Assembly (NCBI GenBank): GCA_021789355.1
Contig: JAJYJR010000054.1
Span: 1 to 16,429 of the forward strand
Reading direction: 5' to 3'
DNA length: 16,429 bases
DNA from: Chloroflexota bacterium
GTDB taxonomy: Bacteria; Chloroflexota; Limnocylindria; Limnocylindrales; CSP1-4
Of this stretch, positions 14,856 through 16,429 are shown in pieces. How positions within the stretch are numbered: position 1 is the first letter of the stretch; every line of letters begins with the position of its first letter. Under the pieces are notes generated by a model. The model was not told the DNA's origin. It did no database searches and saw only the letters and a program-made list of their open reading frames with translations. A program made the position numbers and the translations under genes.

Positions 14856-15815
14856 ATGGTATCGACGATCCAGATCACGCTCCGGGGCCCGAGGCCCAAC
14901 CAGTTCGCTCAGGTCGGCAAGCTGCTGTTCGGCGGGTTTTCTCCAACCGCAGGTGCCGACCCTTACGGTCTGAGGGCAACCTTCGAGTGGATCGCGGGGA
15001 AAGGGCTGGAGGGGACACACCAGGCGCGTTGGGTCTGGCTCGACGGAGAGGTCACGAGCGCCCGCCCTTCTCGCCGTCGCTTCGGATCGGTGCTCGTGTC
15101 GACAGATCAAGGCCTTCCCCCACTAGACGCCGGCTCGAACTGGGGGGTGACGTGGTTGTGGCGTCTGACACCCGAGGACATAGAAGCGATCGAGACGGAC
15201 AGGGCGGATCCGCCTTCACCACCTAGTTTCTTCCTCAGCGTCCGCGGCATCCTTGAGCTCGACGGGTCATGCCACATGGTCGAGGGCGAAGGCCAGTTGC
15301 TGGTCGCACTGTCCGACTGGCAACAGCATCTCACCGGCCTTGGCTACGGAATTCCACCTTCGATTGCTGGCCTGGCAGAGTCAGCTTCAAGCAAGCACCC
15401 CTCGTGGACTGACGCGGACAAGCGGCTCGCCACGGCGCGAGAGGCTCTCCGTCTCGGCGACGGGCACGGGGCGTTGGCGAAGTGCTTGGGCGCGTTCGAG
15501 GCGTTGGTGACCGCACCGTACAACGACAACAGCTGGCTGAGCTGGCTTCACGATGGGTTTGCGATCGCAGCGCTTCCCGAGCAGAAGGCAAACAGCATCG
15601 CCCGCCTGCTGTCGGCGCATTGTTCACTCCTCAATCGTGTCGGTCACCATCGTGATCGAGAGGAGCAGGACCTGGCCGGGGATCTACTGCGGATGCCCCT
15701 GAGCCACTGGGAAGCAGAGCTGATCGTCGGTTCTAGCCAGATGCTGCTCGCGTACGCGCTTCGGCTGAGCGCAGGCCGAACTACGACAAAGAAGGGCCCC
15801 GAGCAAGGGGCGTAG
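14856..15815 (+). CDS. Hypothetical protein with HEPN-like C-terminal region (319 aa)
   Basis: Soluble, no signal or membrane segment. The N-terminal half (1-150) is rich in predicted strands and tryptophan (ARWVWLDGEV, NWGVTWLWRL). The C-terminal half (185-305) is helical: LATAREALRLGDGHGALAKC, ALPEQKANSIARLLSAH, LLNRVGHHRDREEQ, and a last helix SSQMLLAYALRL. R250-LLSA-H255 fits the Rx4-6H pattern of HEPN ribonucleases, and NxxGHH resembles helical proteins found beside defence genes. GGGAG 8 nt upstream supports the start. It is divergent from the restriction operon, so it may be an accessory defence gene or independent. The family name is not known to me. Confidence 0.8.
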   Translation: MVSTIQITLRGPRPNQFAQVGKLLFGGFSPTAGADPYGLRATFEWIAGKGLEGTHQARWVWLDGEVTSARPSRRRFGSVLVSTDQGLPPLDAGSNWGVTWLWRLTPEDIEAIETDRADPPSPPSFFLSVRGILELDGSCHMVEGEGQLLVALSDWQQHLTGLGYGIPPSIAGLAESASSKHPSWTDADKRLATAREALRLGDGHGALAKCLGAFEALVTAPYNDNSWLSWLHDGFAIAALPEQKANSIARLLSAHCSLLNRVGHHRDREEQDLAGDLLRMPLSHWEAELIVGSSQMLLAYALRLSAGRTTTKKGPEQGA

Positions 15816-15866
15816 GCGAACTCGTGACCCCTGGCCCGAAGGTGATCCATCCGGAACCTCGGCGGG

Positions 15867-16007
15867 TCAGCCGCCGATCCTGAAGACGCTGGTCCCGCAC
15901 ACGGGGCACTTGCCCTTGAGGGCGTGCTTGCCGTTCTTCATGGTGACCTGCTCGGGGTTCTTGACCTCGCGCTTGGCCTTGCACTTGACGCAATACGCTT
16001 CAGCCAT
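15867..16007 (-). CDS. Small zinc-ribbon protein, DUF5679 type (46 aa)
   Basis: A 46-residue protein with two CxxC knuckles: YCVKCKAKREV (C6, C9) and GKCPVCGTSVFRIGG (C34, C37), separated by a short NPEQVTMKNGKHAL loop. This matches the short DUF5679 proteins common in Chloroflexota and Actinobacteria, whose function is unknown; a structural zinc ribbon is expected. GGAGGTG lies about 7 nt before ATG 16007 and decides the start: the frame is open to 16349 but that extension is poor coding sequence. It looks like a single-gene unit and may be host backbone rather than island. Confidence 0.9.
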   Translation of the reverse strand: MAEAYCVKCKAKREVKNPEQVTMKNGKHALKGKCPVCGTSVFRIGG

Positions 16008-16394
16008 GACCTGCACCTCCGAATTGCCACGAGAGGGGTAAGGATTCCCTCCGACCCAACGCCCCGGCCACCAATCGGTCGCCACTGCGGTCCATCGAAC
16101 GGGCGGAGGGGCCGTCCGATGCGCAAGGATAGCGTCCACGTCGGCTCGCTCGCTTGCCCTCCCCCACGTGGTTCTGGAGGGCGTGGTCATCCCGAAGCCG
16201 TTTGTGGACGATGCACCGAGCAACGATTCCACCTGATCAAGAGCATCCCGAAGCAGCGGTGGGCTCGCGTTCCCGGGTGGACCGCGGGCGAAAGTGGACC
16301 GCGGGTGAACCCGTTGCGCGATCGGTGATTCGGTGCGATCACCCCCCAATCAAACCCCCCAAGCCCAAACCCCCCACGCACGGATCACGCTCAC
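16008..16394. other. Intergenic stretch, mostly empty
   Basis: 387 nt with no supported gene. It holds the promoter side of the DUF5679-type gene. One plus-strand phase, 16165-16236, reads HVVLEGVVIPKPFVDDAPSN and then stops, with fair codon use but no good start or ribosome site; it may be a gene tail. A 17-bp tandem repeat lies at 16277-16310. The part at 16340-16380 is C-rich. Confidence 0.5.
16277..16310 (+). repeat. 17-bp tandem repeat, two copies
   Basis: gtggaccgcgggcgaaa (16277-16293) followed directly by gtggaccgcgggtgaac (16294-16310), differing at two positions. Possibly a protein-binding site or simple slippage. Confidence 0.7.
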
Positions 16395-16429
16395 ATGAGC
16401 ACGGGCCGAAAGCTCATTCGTAAACAGCA
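16395..16429 (+). CDS. Possible start of a gene cut by the window end
   Basis: ATG 16395 opens a frame reading MSTGRKLIRKQ, which runs off the end. A basic N-terminus is all that can be seen. No strong Shine-Dalgarno site precedes it, so it could also be chance. Confidence 0.3.
   Translation, partial: MSTGRKLIRKQ

Noticed and set aside
16008..16349. 160-residue version of the DUF5679-type gene
   Set aside because: The family is about 45-50 residues long and a good ribosome site precedes ATG 16007.
14521..16429. tRNA, integrase attachment site or CRISPR repeats near the island edge
   Set aside because: No cloverleaf-like segment, no spaced repeat array and no recombinase gene could be seen.

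Overview
The window is GC-rich bacterial DNA, probably from a Chloroflexota (for example a Limnocylindria-like soil or freshwater lineage) or, less likely, an actinobacterial genome. This rests on strong G/C third-position bias in every real gene, an ECF sigma gene translationally coupled to a one-pass membrane protein with a very long propeller ectodomain, a Flp-type pilin leader, and a 46-residue CxxC...CxxC protein of the DUF5679 type. The taxonomic placement is inference from gene style, not from a marker gene.

Layout. (1) 57-4763, plus strand, surface and signalling genes: a Flp-type prepilin leader fused to an Ig-like segment and a seven-repeat propeller, closed by a strong hairpin; then an ECF sigma factor overlapping by 4 nt a membrane protein with an anti-sigma-like layout and two tandem seven-unit propellers. 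(2) 4786-6300, gene debris: a minus-strand DnaQ-type exonuclease without its 5' half, a possible small CxxC protein, and a decayed copy of the 3' end and terminator of the first gene. (3) 6351-9345, accessory genes: a hypothetical protein with HEPN-like features, a two-helix membrane protein with a cytoplasmic tail, two small unknown genes, a small Zn-ribbon gene that seems broken by two frame changes, and a 71-codon headless minus-strand reading frame. (4) 9346-14520, minus strand: a tightly overlapping three-gene restriction-modification operon of two paralogous Zn-ribbon DNA methyltransferases followed by a PD-(D/E)XK (Mrr-like QxK) endonuclease with its own N-terminal region. (5) 14521-16429: a hairpin-rich divergent intergenic region, a HEPN-like hypothetical gene, the DUF5679-type gene, an empty stretch and the possible start of another gene.

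How the parts work together. Regions 3 to 5 look like a defence or accessory island. The two methyltransferases probably protect the two strands of an asymmetric site cut by the endonuclease. The flanking HEPN-like and membrane proteins may be further defence genes or passengers. The concentration of genes lacking 5' ends (exonuclease, propeller fragment, 71-codon frame) together with a frame-broken gene suggests repeated insertion and loss at this locus. No tRNA, rRNA, CRISPR array, transposase or integrase was seen.
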